Assembly (NCBI GenBank): GCA_963775245.1
Contig: CAVZID010000022.1
Coordinates: 62,001-126,000 of the forward strand
Direction of reading: 5' to 3'
Source: CAVSWT01 sp963775245
GTDB lineage: Bacteria > Bacteroidota > Ignavibacteria > Ignavibacteriales > Ignavibacteriaceae
Length of the DNA stretch: 64,000 nucleotides
Part shown: piece after piece, positions 28,097-36,556 of the stretch
Layout of the letters: each line of letters opens with the position of its first letter
Position numbering within the stretch: position 1 is the first letter of the stretch
Made by a program: the position numbers and the translations under genes
Notes under the pieces: model-generated
Seen by the model: only the letters and a program-made list of their open reading frames with translations
The model's database searches: none
What the model was told of the DNA's origin: nothing

Positions 28097-28152
28097 TTAT
28101 ATAGATACAAAATTTTCATAAACCGGCTTTAGCAATAGAGCCGGTTTTTTTT
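28087..28152 (+). promoter_or_regulatory. Transcription attenuator of the dap operon (antiterminator/terminator pair)
   Basis: Terminator: AACCGGCT (28121-28128) with AGCCGGTT (28139-28146) followed by a T run. Antiterminator: AGTTGGTT (28087-28094) can pair with the same AACCGGCT using two G-U pairs. AGTTGGTT is also needed for the leader hairpin. Lys starvation would therefore favour antitermination, and fast translation to the stop codon would favour the terminator. Confidence 0.78.
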
Positions 28153-28195
28153 TGATTTTTTTAAATCAAAATTCTTAAACAAACAAGGAAACAAA

Positions 28196-29086
28196 ATGTT
28201 CAAAGGAACAGGCACTGCTTTAATAACTCCTTTCAATGATGATCTTAGTATTGATTTAACTTCATTAAAAAAGTTTGTTCGATTTCAAATTGAAGGAGAA
28301 GTTGATTGCTTAGTAGTTCTTGGTACTACCGGTGAAGCTCCAACTATAAATGATAATGAACGAAGTAAAATTATAGAAACTGTAGTTGATGAAGTAAATG
28401 GAAAGGTTCCGGTTTTAGTTGGGACAGGGACAAATAATACCAAGCATGTAGTTGAATTAAATAAAGAAGCTGAAAAGTTTAATGTTTCCGGTTTGTTGAT
28501 AGTTAATCCTTATTACAATAAAGGTACGCAGCAAAGTATTATTGAACATTACCAATATATCGCTGAAAGAACTACTCTTCCAATTCTTCTTTATAATGTT
28601 CCAAGCAGAACCGGGATGAATGTTCTTCCTGAAACAACTTTGAAGATTAATCAATTATGCAAAAATGTAGTTGGGATAAAAGAAGCAAGCGGTGATATTT
28701 CACAAATTGCTAAATTAATTTCAATGAAGCCGGATGACTTTTTAGTATATTCCGGTAATGATGATCAAACACTACCAATAATGGCTCTTGGTGGTGATGG
28801 AATTATTTCTGTCGCTTCAAATGTATTTCCAAAAGAAATTCGTGAGTTGTCTTCTACAATATTAAAAAATGATTTTTCTTCTGCTCAATCAATAAATAAT
28901 AAGTATTTAAAGTTTATTAATTTACTTTTTGTCGAATCAAATCCAATCCCGGTTAAATATGCTGTTAGCTTATTGGGTTTGGCTAAAAACACTTTAAGAC
29001 TTCCTTTGATAAAAGCAACTGAAAAGACTATGGGCTTAGTTGAATCTGAAATGAAAGAATTAAGGATGAGCTATGCAGAAAATTAA
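28196..29086 (+). CDS. dapA: 4-Hydroxy-tetrahydrodipicolinate synthase DapA
   Basis: Condenses pyruvate with aspartate semialdehyde, the first step of the DAP/lysine branch. It is 296 aa with GTTGEAPTIND near residue 43, catalytic Tyr in LYNVPSRTGMN (near 133) and Schiff-base Lys in VVGIKEASGD (near 161). It is the first structural gene behind the Lys-leader attenuator. It overlaps dapB by 14 bases. Confidence 0.96.
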   Translation: MFKGTGTALITPFNDDLSIDLTSLKKFVRFQIEGEVDCLVVLGTTGEAPTINDNERSKIIETVVDEVNGKVPVLVGTGTNNTKHVVELNKEAEKFNVSGLLIVNPYYNKGTQQSIIEHYQYIAERTTLPILLYNVPSRTGMNVLPETTLKINQLCKNVVGIKEASGDISQIAKLISMKPDDFLVYSGNDDQTLPIMALGGDGIISVASNVFPKEIRELSSTILKNDFSSAQSINNKYLKFINLLFVESNPIPVKYAVSLLGLAKNTLRLPLIKATEKTMGLVESEMKELRMSYAEN

Positions 29087-29726
29087 ATATGGAGTAATCG
29101 GTGCCTCAGGCAGAATGGGCATAGAGATTATAAATGTGATGAATGAAAAAGAAAATGAGCTTGTATTTAAATATGATATAGATGGTGAATGGGAGAAAGA
29201 TAAACCGGACGTTTTAATAGATTTTTCTTTGCCCATTGCATTTGAGAAATCAATTCAATTTGCGTTATCTTTTAACTGTCCGTTGGTTTGCGGCACAACA
29301 GGATTATCTAACGAACAACTAAATCAGTTAAAAAATATTTCACAAAAGTTAGCTGTTGCGCAAAGCTTTAATTTTTCTGTCGGTATTCAAATGTTAATGA
29401 AGTGTGCTCAAATGTTATCTCAAAATTTAACTGATTGGGATATTGAAATTTCAGAAACACATCACCGATTTAAAAAAGACAAACCTTCCGGCACAGCAAT
29501 TATGTTAAAAAATGCTATCGGGAAAGATCTAAATATTGCTTCCTTAAGACTAGGAAATGTACCAGGCGATCATGAAGTTTTCTTTGGCGGGCTTGGAGAA
29601 GTAATCAGTATTAAACACAGTGCAACTTCAAGAAGAACATTTGCAGAAGGCGCTGTGAAATCTGCTTACTTTTTATTAAATAAAAAAAATGGTTTTTATT
29701 CTTTCCAGGATGTTTTATTCACATAA
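29073..29726 (+). CDS. dapB: 4-Hydroxy-tetrahydrodipicolinate reductase DapB, short form
   Basis: Reduces the DapA product. At 217 aa it is shorter than the 270-aa enterobacterial enzyme but close to compact forms such as that of Thermotoga. The nucleotide site is GVIGASGRMGIEI, the hinge segment CGTTGL, and the active-site run ETHHRFKKDKPSGTA contains the substrate His and Lys. The start overlaps the dapA end. Confidence 0.94.
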   Translation: MQKIKYGVIGASGRMGIEIINVMNEKENELVFKYDIDGEWEKDKPDVLIDFSLPIAFEKSIQFALSFNCPLVCGTTGLSNEQLNQLKNISQKLAVAQSFNFSVGIQMLMKCAQMLSQNLTDWDIEISETHHRFKKDKPSGTAIMLKNAIGKDLNIASLRLGNVPGDHEVFFGGLGEVISIKHSATSRRTFAEGAVKSAYFLLNKKNGFYSFQDVLFT

Positions 29727-29743
29727 ATATAAACGAGGATAAA

Positions 29744-30442
29744 ATGGACTCATACGAGATAATTGATTACATCTCAAACTCAACAAAAAAAACTCCTGTT
29801 AAAGTTTATTTAAAGGGGGTGTTGTCAAAAATAGATTTTAAAGGACTGGATTTTTATGGTGATGGAAATTTTGGGATTTTATTTTGTGAGCTTAATGAAT
29901 TTGAAAAATTCAAAAATGAAAATTCAAATTTAATTTCAAATTATAAGATTGAAATTGATAGAAGAAATTCTGCCATTCCTCTTGCTGATTTATCGAAATA
30001 TAATTGCCGCATTGAACCGGGCGCTGTAATTCGGGATTTAGTAGAAATTGGAGATAACTGTGTAATTATGATGGGTGCGGTTATTAATATTGGTGCTGTC
30101 ATAGGTAAAAAAACTATGATAGATATGAACGTTGTTGTGGGTGGAAGAGCTGTAATCGGAGATAATTGTCACATTGGTGCCGGTGCAGTTGTGGCTGGAG
30201 TAATTGAACCGCCAAGCGCTGACCCGGTTATAATTGGAGATAACGTTTTAGTTGGTGCAAATGCAGTAATTCTTGAAGGAGTGAAAGTCGGGAAAGGAGC
30301 TGTAGTTGCCGCTGGATCAGTAGTTGTCTCGGATGTTGAAGATTATATGGTTGTAGCGGGAGTGCCGGCAAAAGCGATCAAAAAAGTTGATGCAAAAACA
30401 GAACAAAAAACTTTATTAGTAGACACATTAAGGAAAATTTAA
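29744..30442 (+). CDS. dapH: Tetrahydrodipicolinate N-acetyltransferase DapH
   Basis: Left-handed beta-helix acyltransferase of 232 aa. An N-terminal domain is followed by hexapeptide repeats (VIRDLVEIGDNCVIMMGAV, GAVIGKKTMIDMNVVVG and so on). The length and domain order match the acetylase (YkuQ/DapH) type rather than the succinylase DapD. The N-acetyl-DAP deacetylase two genes downstream agrees with the acetylase variant of the pathway. Confidence 0.92.
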   Translation: MDSYEIIDYISNSTKKTPVKVYLKGVLSKIDFKGLDFYGDGNFGILFCELNEFEKFKNENSNLISNYKIEIDRRNSAIPLADLSKYNCRIEPGAVIRDLVEIGDNCVIMMGAVINIGAVIGKKTMIDMNVVVGGRAVIGDNCHIGAGAVVAGVIEPPSADPVIIGDNVLVGANAVILEGVKVGKGAVVAAGSVVVSDVEDYMVVAGVPAKAIKKVDAKTEQKTLLVDTLRKI

Positions 30443-30449
30443 AATAATT

Positions 30450-31646
30450 ATGCAAGCAACAGTTCACAAATACGGCGGAAGCTCAGTTGCAACAACTGAA
30501 AAAATTAAATTAATTGCAGAAAAGATTTCCGATAAAATTAAATTGGGAAATAAATTACTTGTGGTTGTTTCCGCTATGGGAAAAACAACTGATGGATTAA
30601 TTTCACTAGCGAAAGAAATTACCAGTGAGACTTTGCCGAGAGAAATGGATATGCTTCTTTCAACTGGCGAACAAGTTTCTGCTTCACTTCTTTCGATGTC
30701 ATTAAACAGCATCGGAATAAAAGCTATTTCACTCAATGGTTTTCAAGCTGGAATTGTTACAACTGATAACTACAGTGAAGCAAGAATTAAAAATTTTAAC
30801 AATGCAAAAATTCTTAATCTGCTCGATAAGTACGATGTTATTGTAATAACAGGTTTCCAGGGAATTACAGAAGAAGGTGAATTAACAACACTGGGCAGAG
30901 GAGGCTCTGACACTTCTGCGGTTGCACTTGCTGCTGCATTAAAAATTAACTGTGAAATTTACAGCGATGTTGCAGGAATTTTTACTGTTGATCCTAGGCT
31001 TCATCCCAAAGCAAAAAAAGTTAAGCAGATTGCTTATGATGAAATGCTTGAAATGTCAGCGCTTGGGGCAAAAGTTTTACACAGCCGTTCAGTTGAAGTG
31101 GCTAAAAAATTTGGAATTAAAATTTATTGTGGTTCAACATTCTCAAACGAGGAGGGTAGTTACGTGGTCGATGAAAAAGAAATAATCGAGCAGCCTGTTG
31201 TTACAGGATTAAGTGTATTGGAAAATGAAGCTCAAGTAACAATATTAAATCTGCCGATAGATTTTAGTTTGGTTAAAACTCTTTTTGAAAAAATCGCAAC
31301 GGCAGGATTTAACGTTGATATGATTTCAATAATTAATCAGAACGAAAATCTCACTGTGTCTTTTACGATAATTGAATCAAAACAAAAAGAGCTTGATAAA
31401 ACATTGAAAAAAGTTTTAGGCGATCTAGATGGCTTTAAGATTGAATACCATCTGGACTTTGTTAAAATTTCTGCAGTTGGTATTGGAATGAAATCAAGTG
31501 TGGGTGTTGCCTCAAGATTTTTTAAAGCGTTGCAGGATGTTCCAATAAAACTTGTGACTACTTCGGAAATAAAGATATCATGTCTTATTGATGGCAAGTT
31601 TAAGCAAAAAGCAGTTGATTCATTAATAAAAGAATTTGAATTATAG
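30450..31646 (+). CDS. lysC: Monofunctional aspartokinase LysC
   Basis: Phosphorylates aspartate. The 398-aa protein has the kinase motif KYGGSSVAT at the N-terminus, TTLGRGGSDTSAVALA near residue 150 and SDVAGIFTVDPR, then two ACT domains in the last 140 residues. Placement in the dap operon behind the Lys leader suggests it is the lysine-controlled isoenzyme. The second aspartokinase is fused in thrA. Confidence 0.95.
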   Translation: MQATVHKYGGSSVATTEKIKLIAEKISDKIKLGNKLLVVVSAMGKTTDGLISLAKEITSETLPREMDMLLSTGEQVSASLLSMSLNSIGIKAISLNGFQAGIVTTDNYSEARIKNFNNAKILNLLDKYDVIVITGFQGITEEGELTTLGRGGSDTSAVALAAALKINCEIYSDVAGIFTVDPRLHPKAKKVKQIAYDEMLEMSALGAKVLHSRSVEVAKKFGIKIYCGSTFSNEEGSYVVDEKEIIEQPVVTGLSVLENEAQVTILNLPIDFSLVKTLFEKIATAGFNVDMISIINQNENLTVSFTIIESKQKELDKTLKKVLGDLDGFKIEYHLDFVKISAVGIGMKSSVGVASRFFKALQDVPIKLVTTSEIKISCLIDGKFKQKAVDSLIKEFEL

Positions 31647-31649
31647 AAT

Positions 31650-32753
31650 ATGAAACTAACTCCGATTGAATTGAGGCATAAGCTTCATCAAATTCCCGAA
31701 TTGCTGTTCAAAGAATTCCAAACAACATCCCTCCTTTTGGACACAGTAAACGAATTACCAATAGTCAAAATTCATCGGCCACTGGAAACAGGATTAATTG
31801 TTGAATATACAGTTAATGATGGTGATTATCTATTATTCCGTGCCGATATAGATGCACTCCCAATTAAAGAAGAAACCGGAATTTCCTTTGCTTCTACAAA
31901 CCAAAATATGCATGCCTGCGGACATGATGTTCATTCTTCTATTCTTTACGGCTTTTTAAATTATGTTGTTGAATCTAAAATAGATAAAAATATAATTTTT
32001 ATTTTTCAGCCTGCGGAAGAAGGCGGGGGCGGCGCTGAGAAAATTATTAAAAGCGAAATCTTAAATCAATTTAATATTGAAAAAGCTTTCGCACTTCACG
32101 TAACTGATGAATACCCTGTGGGAACAATTGCTTCAACTGCAGGAGTTTTATTTGCCACAGCTCTGGAAATAAATATTGAATTCATCGGGAAAAGTTCTCA
32201 CATTGCCTTTCCGGAAGATGGTAGAAATGCTTTTAATGCATTAAGGAAATTTTTTGATGAAGTGGACAAAATACCAATAGACAAAGCTCATCCTTTTCTG
32301 CTTGGTTTAGGTAAAATTTATTCAGGAACTGCAAGAAACATACTTCCCTCTTCAGCTTTTATTGAAGGAACAATTAGATCACTTGAGTCTTATGTGTCTG
32401 AAGAATTAATAATTCATTTAAAAACTATCTTGAAAATAATTAAAGATAAAACCGGAGTTGATTTTTCATTTAGCAAAGGTTCATTCTACAAAGAAGTTCT
32501 TGTTGACGAAAATTTATTTAATAAATATTCTGAAGTTTTTTCACATAACTTTAATTTTATTGACTGTGGGTACAAAATGACCGGTGAAGATTTCGGCTAT
32601 TTCTCTCATCTTTATCCCTCGTTTATGTTTTGGATGGGAACTTCGCGAGGTGAAAGATTTGGATTGCATCATCCAAAATTTTTGCCGGATGACTCTATAA
32701 TAGAAATTGGTACTAGCGCCTTTAGGGAGATTTTGAATAGTGAAATTTCTTGA
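31650..32753 (+). CDS. N-acetyldiaminopimelate deacetylase (M20 peptidase family)
   Basis: Zinc amidohydrolase of 367 aa. Metal ligands lie in HACGHDVHSS (near 92) and FQPAEEGGGGAEKI (near 130), and GEDFGYFSH (near 310) is present. The fold is the YkuR/amidohydrolase group, which also includes hippurate and IAA-amino-acid hydrolases. The DAP assignment rests on its place four bases after lysC in an operon with dapH. The matching N-acetyl-LL-DAP aminotransferase, dapF and lysA are not in the window. Confidence 0.87.
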   Translation: MKLTPIELRHKLHQIPELLFKEFQTTSLLLDTVNELPIVKIHRPLETGLIVEYTVNDGDYLLFRADIDALPIKEETGISFASTNQNMHACGHDVHSSILYGFLNYVVESKIDKNIIFIFQPAEEGGGGAEKIIKSEILNQFNIEKAFALHVTDEYPVGTIASTAGVLFATALEINIEFIGKSSHIAFPEDGRNAFNALRKFFDEVDKIPIDKAHPFLLGLGKIYSGTARNILPSSAFIEGTIRSLESYVSEELIIHLKTILKIIKDKTGVDFSFSKGSFYKEVLVDENLFNKYSEVFSHNFNFIDCGYKMTGEDFGYFSHLYPSFMFWMGTSRGERFGLHHPKFLPDDSIIEIGTSAFREILNSEIS

Positions 32754-32771
32754 TTATTCATTTGAGCAATG

Positions 32772-32802
32772 TTGACAAATCATAATTTATATATTACGTT
32801 TG
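32772..32802 (+). promoter_or_regulatory. Promoter of the thr operon (Bacteroidetes type)
   Basis: TTG (32772-32774, within TTGACA) and TACGTTTG (32795-32802) are separated by exactly 20 bases, the same architecture as the dap promoter. The expected transcript start is near 32808, about 45 bases before the leader ATG. Confidence 0.75.
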
Positions 32803-32853
32803 TCTTCACAAAAATAAATTTTATCGACCTAAAAACTGATAAGCTAAAAAATT

Positions 32854-32913
32854 ATGCATTACAAAAACATGTGTACATCTACCGGCACCCCAAAAACTAA
32901 GCCTGGAGGCTGA
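32854..32913 (+). CDS. Threonine-rich leader peptide of the thr operon (19 aa)
   Basis: ATG 32854 to TGA 32911-32913 encodes MHYKNMCTSTGTPKTKPGG, with four Thr codons (ACA, ACC, ACC, ACT) within eight codons. CTACCG (32879-32884) over the first Thr codons pairs with CGGTAG (32918-32923), and ATTACA (32858-32863) pairs with TGTAAT (32926-32931). The stop codon itself starts the antiterminator arm. This is a thrL-like arrangement upstream of the thr genes. Confidence 0.75.
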   Translation: MHYKNMCTSTGTPKTKPGG

Positions 32914-32980
32914 AGTTCGGTAGTGTGTAATTTTTTAACTTAATCAAACCGGCTTCAGTAACATGAGCCGGTTTTTTTTT
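32911..32980 (+). promoter_or_regulatory. Transcription attenuator of the thr operon
   Basis: Terminator: AAACCGGCT (32946-32954) with AGCCGGTTT (32966-32974), then T's. Antiterminator: TGAAGTTCGGT (32911-32921) pairs with ACCGGCTTCA (32948-32957) with one bulge and one G-U pair. That arm is otherwise held by CTACCG at the Thr codons. The terminator stem is nearly identical to the dap one, so the two attenuators probably share ancestry. Confidence 0.78.
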
Positions 32981-33003
32981 ACCTAACATTTTTTGAGGAT
33001 TAA

Positions 33004-35460
33004 ATGAAGGTTTTGAAATTCGGTGGTTCTTCAATAGCAAATTCAAAACGGATTGAAGATGTAATAAAGATTGTTACCGATTCTTTAGACAAAAACAAAT
33101 CTATAGCAGTCATTTTTTCTGCTTTTCAAGGTGTAACCGACAAGCTTCTTTACTTAAGCAGAGCTGCAGCTTCAGGAAATTCAAGTTACCTTGATGACTT
33201 AAAAAAACTTGAAAACCTGCATATCAATATTGCCAGGGAATTAATTTCTGTTAAACGTCAAAGTAAAATATTAGCAAATTTAAAATTGCGTTTTAATGAA
33301 CTTGAAGATGTGCTGCATGGACTTTCGTTAATTAAAGAATTATCGCCTAAAATAAATGACTATGTTGCCAGCTTTGGAGAAAGGCTTTCAGCTTACACTA
33401 TTTCAGAAGTCTTAATAGATAAAAATATTGAAGCGGAATTTCTTGACAGCCGAGAATTAATTATAACAGATAATTCATTTGGGAATGCAAAAGTAAATTT
33501 TGATGAAAGCAATAAAAACATAAAAGCATATTTTAAGAAACATCCTAAAACTCAAATAATTACCGGCTTTATTGGCTCAACAATAACAAATGAAACTATT
33601 ACCCTTGGAAGAGGCGGCAGCGATTACTCCGCTTCTGTTTTTGCAGCGGCTTTAAATGCTAAGGAAGTTCAGATATGGACTGATGTTGACGGTGTTATGA
33701 CTGCTGATCCGCGTAAAGTAAAAAATGCATTTTCAATTAACAACCTTTCCTATGAAGAGGCGATGGAGCTTTCACATTTCGGAGCAAAGGTAATTCATCC
33801 ACCTACTATGCAGCCTGCTCTTGAAAAAAATATACCGATATTAATTAAGAATACTTTTAATCCTTCATTCAAAGGCACATTAATTAGCAGGAGAATTAAT
33901 GGACATCAATTTTCCGTTAAAGCATTTTCTTCAATAGATCATATTTCTCTTCTGAGAGTGGAAGGCAGCGGTATGGTAGGTGTTGCGGGAATTGCTGAAA
34001 GAATATTTAAAGCTCTTTCACTTGAAAAAATAAATGTCATTATGATTACTCAAGCTTCATCAGAACATTCTTTGTGTATAGCAGTTCTTCCTCATCATGC
34101 TGGGAAAGCAAAAAATGCTATAGCAAATGAATTACAATATGAAATGCTTAAGAAGCATGTAAATCAAATCAGCATTGAAAATAATTTATCTATCATTGCT
34201 GTGGTTGGCGAAAATATGCGAAAGACACATGGCATATCGGGAAGAATTTTTCATGCCCTTGGAAGAAACGGAATTAACCTTGTAGCTATTGCCCAGGGTT
34301 CATCAGAGCTGAATATTTCCATGGTAATTTCAAGTGATGATGAAAGCAAAGCATTGAATACATTGCACGATGCATTATTTCTTTCAAAGGAAAAAACAAT
34401 TAATCTATTTCTGGTTGGAACCGGTTTGATTGGCGGTACTTTGCTGAAACAAATATATAATCAAACAAACTTTCTCGCCAAAGAATTTGGAATAGGAGTT
34501 AAAATTATCGGATTGGCAAACAGCAGAAGAATGTTAATTAATTCGGCAGGAATTAAGCCGGAAACCTGGAAAGATATATTGATGTCTTCTCCCAGGAAAA
34601 CTAATCTAATTAAGTTCATTGATGAAATGAGAAAGCTGAATTTGCCTAACAGTATTTTTGTAGATTGTACAGCAGCAGATGAAGTTGTTGAAAAATATCT
34701 TGATATACTTAATTCAAATATTTCTATTGTAACGCCAAATAAAAAAGCTAACTCGGCAAGCTATAAATATTATCTGCAGCTAAGAGAATCTGCATTAAAA
34801 CATAATGTGAAATTTTTATATGAAACAAATGTTGGTGCCGGGCTTCCTGTTATTAATACTTTAAAAGATCTTGTTTCTACCGGCGATCTTATTACAAAAA
34901 TAGAAGCAGTTTTATCCGGCACACTTAGTTTTATTTTTAATTCTTATGATGGAAGCAAACCGTTCAGTCAATGTGTTTTGGAAGCAAAAGAAAAAGGTTA
35001 TACAGAGCCTGATCCAAGGGATGATTTAAATGGTGTAGATGTTGCCAGAAAATTATTAATTTTAGCCCGTGAATTAGGCTTATCTTTAGAATTAAAAGAT
35101 ATCAAAGTAGAAAACCTTGTTCCGGAAGGTGCAAGAAAAGCAAAAACAATAAAAGAGTTTTTTGAAAAGCTAAAAAAATATGATGCTGAGTTTGATGCAA
35201 AAGTACAGGAAGCAAAAAAACATTCAAAAGTTTTAAGGTATATTGCTTTGCTTGAAAATGGGAAAGCAAAAGTTTCCCTTCAAGAAGTCGATGCAACACA
35301 TCCATTTTATTCACTTCAGGAAAGCGACAACATAATTGCTTTCACCACAACATATTCTTTGAACAGGCCGGTGGTTGTCAAAGGCCCGGGAGCTGGTGCA
35401 GAAGTAACTGCGGCTGGTGTTTTCTCGGACATTATACGGGCTTCACAATATGTAAATTAA
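33004..35460 (+). CDS. thrA: Bifunctional aspartokinase/homoserine dehydrogenase ThrA
   Basis: An 818-aa fusion. The aspartokinase domain comes first (KFGGSSIANSKR; TLGRGGSDYSASVFA near 200; TDVDGVMTADPRK). Two ACT domains lie in about 310-455. The homoserine dehydrogenase starts at LFLVGTGLIGGTLLKQI (near 465), with TPNKKANSASYKYY and ETNVGAGLPVINTLKDL at the active site. It catalyses the first and third steps toward threonine. It directly follows the Thr attenuator, so expression should respond to threonine. Confidence 0.96.
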   Translation: MKVLKFGGSSIANSKRIEDVIKIVTDSLDKNKSIAVIFSAFQGVTDKLLYLSRAAASGNSSYLDDLKKLENLHINIARELISVKRQSKILANLKLRFNELEDVLHGLSLIKELSPKINDYVASFGERLSAYTISEVLIDKNIEAEFLDSRELIITDNSFGNAKVNFDESNKNIKAYFKKHPKTQIITGFIGSTITNETITLGRGGSDYSASVFAAALNAKEVQIWTDVDGVMTADPRKVKNAFSINNLSYEEAMELSHFGAKVIHPPTMQPALEKNIPILIKNTFNPSFKGTLISRRINGHQFSVKAFSSIDHISLLRVEGSGMVGVAGIAERIFKALSLEKINVIMITQASSEHSLCIAVLPHHAGKAKNAIANELQYEMLKKHVNQISIENNLSIIAVVGENMRKTHGISGRIFHALGRNGINLVAIAQGSSELNISMVISSDDESKALNTLHDALFLSKEKTINLFLVGTGLIGGTLLKQIYNQTNFLAKEFGIGVKIIGLANSRRMLINSAGIKPETWKDILMSSPRKTNLIKFIDEMRKLNLPNSIFVDCTAADEVVEKYLDILNSNISIVTPNKKANSASYKYYLQLRESALKHNVKFLYETNVGAGLPVINTLKDLVSTGDLITKIEAVLSGTLSFIFNSYDGSKPFSQCVLEAKEKGYTEPDPRDDLNGVDVARKLLILARELGLSLELKDIKVENLVPEGARKAKTIKEFFEKLKKYDAEFDAKVQEAKKHSKVLRYIALLENGKAKVSLQEVDATHPFYSLQESDNIIAFTTTYSLNRPVVVKGPGAGAEVTAAGVFSDIIRASQYVN

Positions 35461-35491
35461 TTTATTGAATTTTTAATCGAGGAATTATTAA

Positions 35492-36545
35492 ATGAGCGAA
35501 AACAAAAAAATAAAAGTCGGAATACTTGGAGCGACGGGAAGCGTCGGACAAAAATTTATTGAACTATTATCAAATCACCCCTGGTTTGAAATTGCAGAAG
35601 TAGCTGCTTCAGAGAGATCAGCAGGGAAACCATATAAGGAAGCAGTTAATTGGATTTTATCTTCTCCCCTTCCTCCTTCTGTTGCAGATTTAATTGTTAA
35701 AAACTGTGAGCCCGGTTTGGACTGTAAGTTAGTTTTCTCAGGATTAGATTCGAGTATAGCAGGAGGAGTTGAAACTGCATTTGCAAATACAGGATATATT
35801 GTAGTATCAAATTCTAAAAATCACCGTATGGATTCAGATGTTCCGCTTCTTGTGCCTGAAATTAACGCAGAGCACCTTCAATTAGTAAAGCATCAAAAAT
35901 TCAGCGGCGGGTGTATTGTTACAAATCCCAATTGTTCAACCATTGGAATGGTGCTGGCATTAAAGCCTTTACTCGATAATTTTGGTCTTGGAAGCCGTTA
36001 ACGTTGTAACCATGCAGGCATTATCCGGCGCTGGTTATCCCGGGGTTTCGAGCCTGGATATTATTGATAATGTTATTCCTTTTATTTCCGGTGAGGAACC
36101 AAAACTTGAATCTGAACCATTAAAAATTTTAGGAAATTTAAAATCAGATTCAATTGAAAATGTGCAGATAAAAATAAGCGCTCAGTGTAATCGAGTCGGG
36201 GTTGTTGACGGACACCTTGAATGTGTCCAGGTAAAATTAAGAAAGAAAACTTCAATTGAAGAAATTAAAAAAGCATGGAATGATTTTTCTACTGAACCAC
36301 AAAAATTAAATTTGCCGACAGCTCCATTAAAACCAATTTATTATTTTGAAGAAGATAAATATCCCCAGCCGCGTATTCATAGAAATTTAGACAAAGGAAT
36401 GGCAGTATCAATAGGCAGGCTTCGTGAAGATACTTTGTTTGATTATAAATTTGTTATTCTATCCCACAACACAAATAGAGGTGCTGCCGGAGGAGCAATT
36501 CTTTGTGGTGAATTATTAAAGGCTCAAAACTATTTTGATTTATAG
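35492..36545 (+). CDS. asd: Aspartate-semialdehyde dehydrogenase Asd, interrupted by one +1 frameshift
   Basis: Reduces aspartyl phosphate for both the lysine and threonine branches. The first frame (35492-36001) has GATGSVGQKFIELL and the catalytic Cys in VTNPNCSTIGM. The second frame (to 36545) has TMQALSGAGYPGV, the active-site His in CNRVGVVDGHLE and HNTNRGAAGGAI. Skipping one base near 35990 joins them as FGLEAVNVVTMQA, which matches the archaeal-type Asd (FGIEAV...TMQA in Methanocaldococcus) without gaps; total about 350 aa. No other asd is in the window. If the break is real and not rescued, lysine, threonine and DAP synthesis would all fail here. This makes a sequence error or recoding more likely than simple gene loss. 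Confidence 0.9.
35984..36001 (+). other. asd +1 frameshift site (GGT CTT GGA)
   Basis: Zero frame reads GGT CTT GGA AGC CGT TAA with CTT at 35987-35989. A +1 slip turns CTT into TTG and continues GAA GCC GTT AAC (L-E-A-V-N). The context has the same CTT-purine form as the two gltB sites. Confidence 0.75.
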
Positions 36546-36556
36546 TTAGATATTTT

